DNA from: Novacetimonas maltaceti
GTDB lineage: Bacteria > Pseudomonadota > Alphaproteobacteria > Acetobacterales > Acetobacteraceae
DNA length: 33,591 bases
Direction of reading: 5' to 3'
Assembly: GCF_002906255.1 (NCBI RefSeq)
Contig: NZ_POTC01000035.1
Coordinates: 1-33,591 of the forward strand
Shown piece by piece: positions 31,771 to 33,591 of the stretch. Numbering within the stretch: the stretch's first letter is position 1; every line of letters starts with the position of its first letter. The notes below the pieces were generated by a model. The model was given only the letters and a program-made list of their open reading frames with translations, had not been told where the DNA came from and made no database searches. The translations under genes were made by a program, and so were the position numbers.

Positions 31771-32010
31771 ATGAACACGGCAATGGAAAATACTAAACAA
31801 GATTTTCAGATCCACGACCCGGTGGCCCATGCCATGAACATGATCCGCCTGTTCGGCGCGCGCGCGTCGGGCATCGCGAACCTGCGTTCGGGCATGTGCT
31901 TCAGCGCGGGCGACCTGGAAATGGCCGTCACATGGGCGCGCGTGCGCAATTCGATCCAGAACCTGATGAACGAGGGCGACAGCCTTCCCCCGTTGCAGCT
32001 GCCGCACTGA
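31771..32010 (+). CDS. Small conserved-type protein, paralogue of the 18662 gene
   Basis: A 79-residue, probably cytoplasmic protein. It shares with the protein at 18662-18940 the ungapped pattern DPxxxA, GDL/FxxxAxxW and ARVRxxI/LxxL, so both belong to one small-protein family of unknown function. No signal peptide or membrane segment. Starts at 31771 or 31783; neither has a strong ribosome site. Upstream is the GTGACA-TGTCAC palindrome, but no FNR box is seen, unlike its paralogue. It is divergent from the secreted-protein gene. Confidence 0.7.
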   Translation: MNTAMENTKQDFQIHDPVAHAMNMIRLFGARASGIANLRSGMCFSAGDLEMAVTWARVRNSIQNLMNEGDSLPPLQLPH

Positions 32011-32146
32011 CCCCTTCCCCTTTGCCATCCTTCCTGCCGTGAACGTGGGCTGCGCCGCACGCCATTGAGGCCGACGGCGCGCCGGGTTATCATGCGCGCA
32101 CCACATGCGGCGGCGTTGTCACAGGGACGGAGGGAAACAGGTCGGG

Positions 32147-33124
32147 ATGCGCATTTTTTCTGTCGCGGCCCCGGCTGTCGCACCTGCCCGCGTGCTTGGC
32201 GCAACAGTGCTGGGCCTGTGCATGGCCCTTGCGCCCTGTGCCCGCGTCCCCGCCGCCATGGCGCAGGAACAGGCGGGCGCGCAGGATGCCGGGTGGTCGT
32301 TCTCCCCCGACGGGGCGCAGGGACAGCCGATGGTCATCTCGCGCCAGAACCAGCTTGACGTGATGTTCTACCGCACGCCCACCGGCTCGCTCGGCATGGC
32401 GGTGCATGACCTGCACAAACGCTACCGCAACCCGTCGGGCGTGACCACGGCGGGGATCGTGATCGGCAAGTTCGAGCTGGTGCTGCAGATCTTCTCCAAG
32501 GGGCGGAAGTGGGACACGGCGGGTGGCGACATGAAGCCCGACGCCGTGCCCGACCTGATGCAGCAACTGCGCGCCACCACCACCGGCGCGCTGGTGCCGC
32601 CGGGACGCGACCCGGTGGTGTTTTCCGTCGTCGGCGCGGCCAACGCCCTGTCGCAGATGGGGGAATATGCCTCCGCCCATGCGCAGTGGATGCCGCCGCC
32701 GCTGGGCCCCGCGCCCGCCGCCCACAATGCCGCGCCGCCACTGGATATCGAGAAGCTGGCCCACCACCCCTATGACACGCAGCACGGGCGCGCCGTCGCC
32801 CTGCCGCATTATCCCATCGCCCAGAACTGCGCGCGCGCGCATGTGGAAATGCAGGACAGCGACGCCGACTGCATCACCGCGGAACAGAAAAGTCAGGCCG
32901 CCCTGTCCGGGTCATGGGCGCGCTATGACAGCGACCTGAAAAGCGCGTGCCTGAACATGGCGGGCGATGTCGGGCGGCTGGAGAAATACCAGGCGCTGGA
33001 GATGTGCCTCTCGCGCTATCAGGACGACCGCAGGCAGTGGCAGCTGGTCTCCGGCTCCTCCGGCAGTGACGACATCATGCCGCACGACCATCCGGCCACA
33101 CCGCCCGCCGCCGCTGCGCCCTGA
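32147..33124 (+). CDS. Large periplasmic protein of unknown function
   Basis: A 325-residue exported protein: signal peptide to about residue 38 (ALAPCARVPAAMA-QE), then a domain with WSFSPDGAQGQPMVISRQN and LGMAVHDLHKRYRN, and a Cys-rich helical C-terminal part (NCARAHVEMQ, ADCITAEQKSQ, KSACLNM, ALEMCLSR) with four Cys in a spacing resembling coiled helices with disulfides, as in other proteobacterial exported proteins that carry C-xxx patterns similar to lysozyme inhibitors or Imelysin-like helices. I cannot name a family. The ATG at 32147 is chosen; ribosome site GGAGG lies a little far (13 bases). It precedes the second structured repeat at 33134. Confidence 0.7.
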   Translation: MRIFSVAAPAVAPARVLGATVLGLCMALAPCARVPAAMAQEQAGAQDAGWSFSPDGAQGQPMVISRQNQLDVMFYRTPTGSLGMAVHDLHKRYRNPSGVTTAGIVIGKFELVLQIFSKGRKWDTAGGDMKPDAVPDLMQQLRATTTGALVPPGRDPVVFSVVGAANALSQMGEYASAHAQWMPPPLGPAPAAHNAAPPLDIEKLAHHPYDTQHGRAVALPHYPIAQNCARAHVEMQDSDADCITAEQKSQAALSGSWARYDSDLKSACLNMAGDVGRLEKYQALEMCLSRYQDDRRQWQLVSGSSGSDDIMPHDHPATPPAAAAP

Positions 33125-33133
33125 GCACGAATC

Positions 33134-33212
33134 AAAGTTTTTGGTGAAGCTTTTTCCAAAAAGCTTCGAAGAACGCCGCCTTTTTGAAAAAATCCGGCAC
33201 CCGAAAACTTTC
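33134..33212 (+). repeat. Second structured repeat family (79-bp hairpin element)
   Basis: Outer arms AAAGTTTTTGGTG and CACCCGAAAACTTT are nearly complementary, and inside GAAGCTTTTT and AAAAAGCTTC form a perfect 10-bp stem with a CC loop, followed by a T-rich part with GCCGCC/GGC ends. It follows the stop at 33122-33124. Related fragments lie at 2167-2203 and, reversed, at 25995-26045. Confidence 0.85.
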
Positions 33213-33253
33213 ATGACTTCTCAATCCCATCCCCCCACGGAAGACGCCACCAG

Positions 33254-33591
33254 ATGAAGAAAACCTGCCTTGCCGCCCTGATATCCGCCCTTGTGTGCGG
33301 TCATGCCATGGCGCAGGCCCCGACGACCGCCAAAGACAGGGCCAGGCAGGCGGGCATCGCGATCGCCCGGCAGAATTTCACCGACCCACACTATATTCAG
33401 GAAACCGAACAGCACGGCAGCGGGGCCATCATCGCACAGCGCTGCCTCAAGACGTATCCCGACGACGCCGCATTGCGCCAGACCTGCGTCATGACCGCCG
33501 TGGTGGAGGATTACAACCTCTTTGCGGACACGGTGAAGAAGGCGAAAGGCGACGCAGCCACGCCCGCCGCAAAGCCCGCGCCCCCCACCCC
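33254..33591 (+). CDS. Partial gene at the right edge: secreted protein, 3' end missing
   Basis: An open reading frame runs from ATG at 33254 to the last base, without a stop, so it is easily missed. It encodes at least 112 residues: signal peptide MKKTCLAALISALVCGHAMA-Q, then a small helical domain with HYIQETEQHGSGAIIAQRCL and a later CVMTAVVEDYNLF, the two Cys probably forming a disulfide. The last visible part is Pro/Ala/Lys-rich (AATPAAKPAPPT). Similar short helical exported proteins with paired Cys occur in this window (32147-33124). The family is not recognised. Confidence 0.75.
   Translation, partial: MKKTCLAALISALVCGHAMAQAPTTAKDRARQAGIAIARQNFTDPHYIQETEQHGSGAIIAQRCLKTYPDDAALRQTCVMTAVVEDYNLFADTVKKAKGDAATPAAKPAPPT

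Overview
The window looks like chromosomal DNA of an acetic acid bacterium (Acetobacteraceae, most likely Komagataeibacter or a close relative). This is inferred from the very high GC content, a squalene-hopene cyclase gene, a LuxR-type regulator resembling the GinR family, GC-rich periplasmic proteins typical of this family, and a large set of structured intergenic repeats. No rRNA, tRNA, CRISPR array, transposase or phage gene was seen. The taxonomic call is by recognition only.

Layout. 1-3221: a repeat array, two short-chain dehydrogenases (the first acetoin reductase-like) and an ornithine cyclodeaminase/mu-crystallin family reductase. 3228-4496: two repeat arrays enclosing a small AT-rich orphan gene. 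4494-6606: LuxR-type regulator, a YaiI/UPF0178 protein, another repeat array and a NUDIX hydrolase. 6148-7819 (minus): a probable cluster of NUDIX, DUF2171-like protein, CBU_0592-like membrane protein and a secreted protein. 8094-12744: YjdM zinc-ribbon protein, repeat array, COG4299/DUF5009 membrane protein, membrane-anchored trypsin-like protease with a coupled leader ORF, and a GntP gluconate permease. 13096-16880: two tandem Hint-domain (Hedgehog/intein-type) proteins, each followed by repeats. 17255-20687: lipoprotein and small membrane or secreted proteins, one with a perfect FNR-type box upstream. 20911-23085: a surface-polysaccharide-type protein fused to a repetitive coiled coil. 23221-25963: TetR regulator and squalene-hopene cyclase. 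26151-29669: GPH-type sugar symporter, a DUF1275 membrane protein and a periplasmic aldose 1-epimerase. 29786-33591: a run of small lipoproteins and periplasmic proteins, including a partial one at the right edge that runs off the window.

How the genes fit together. The clearest functional units are TetR plus shc (hopanoid synthesis, 61 bp apart), aldose epimerase near a sugar:cation symporter, and gluconate uptake, which suits an oxidative sugar metabolism. Many other genes encode short exported proteins of unknown function.

The most unusual content is (a) about two dozen copies of a ~136-bp multi-hairpin repeat whose hairpins show paired (compensatory) base changes, (b) several genes that sit exactly where a repeat unit is interrupted, as if carried as cassettes, and (c) the twin Hint-domain proteins, with divergent N-terminal domains, an invariant splice-type cysteine and a C-terminal block identical at the DNA level.
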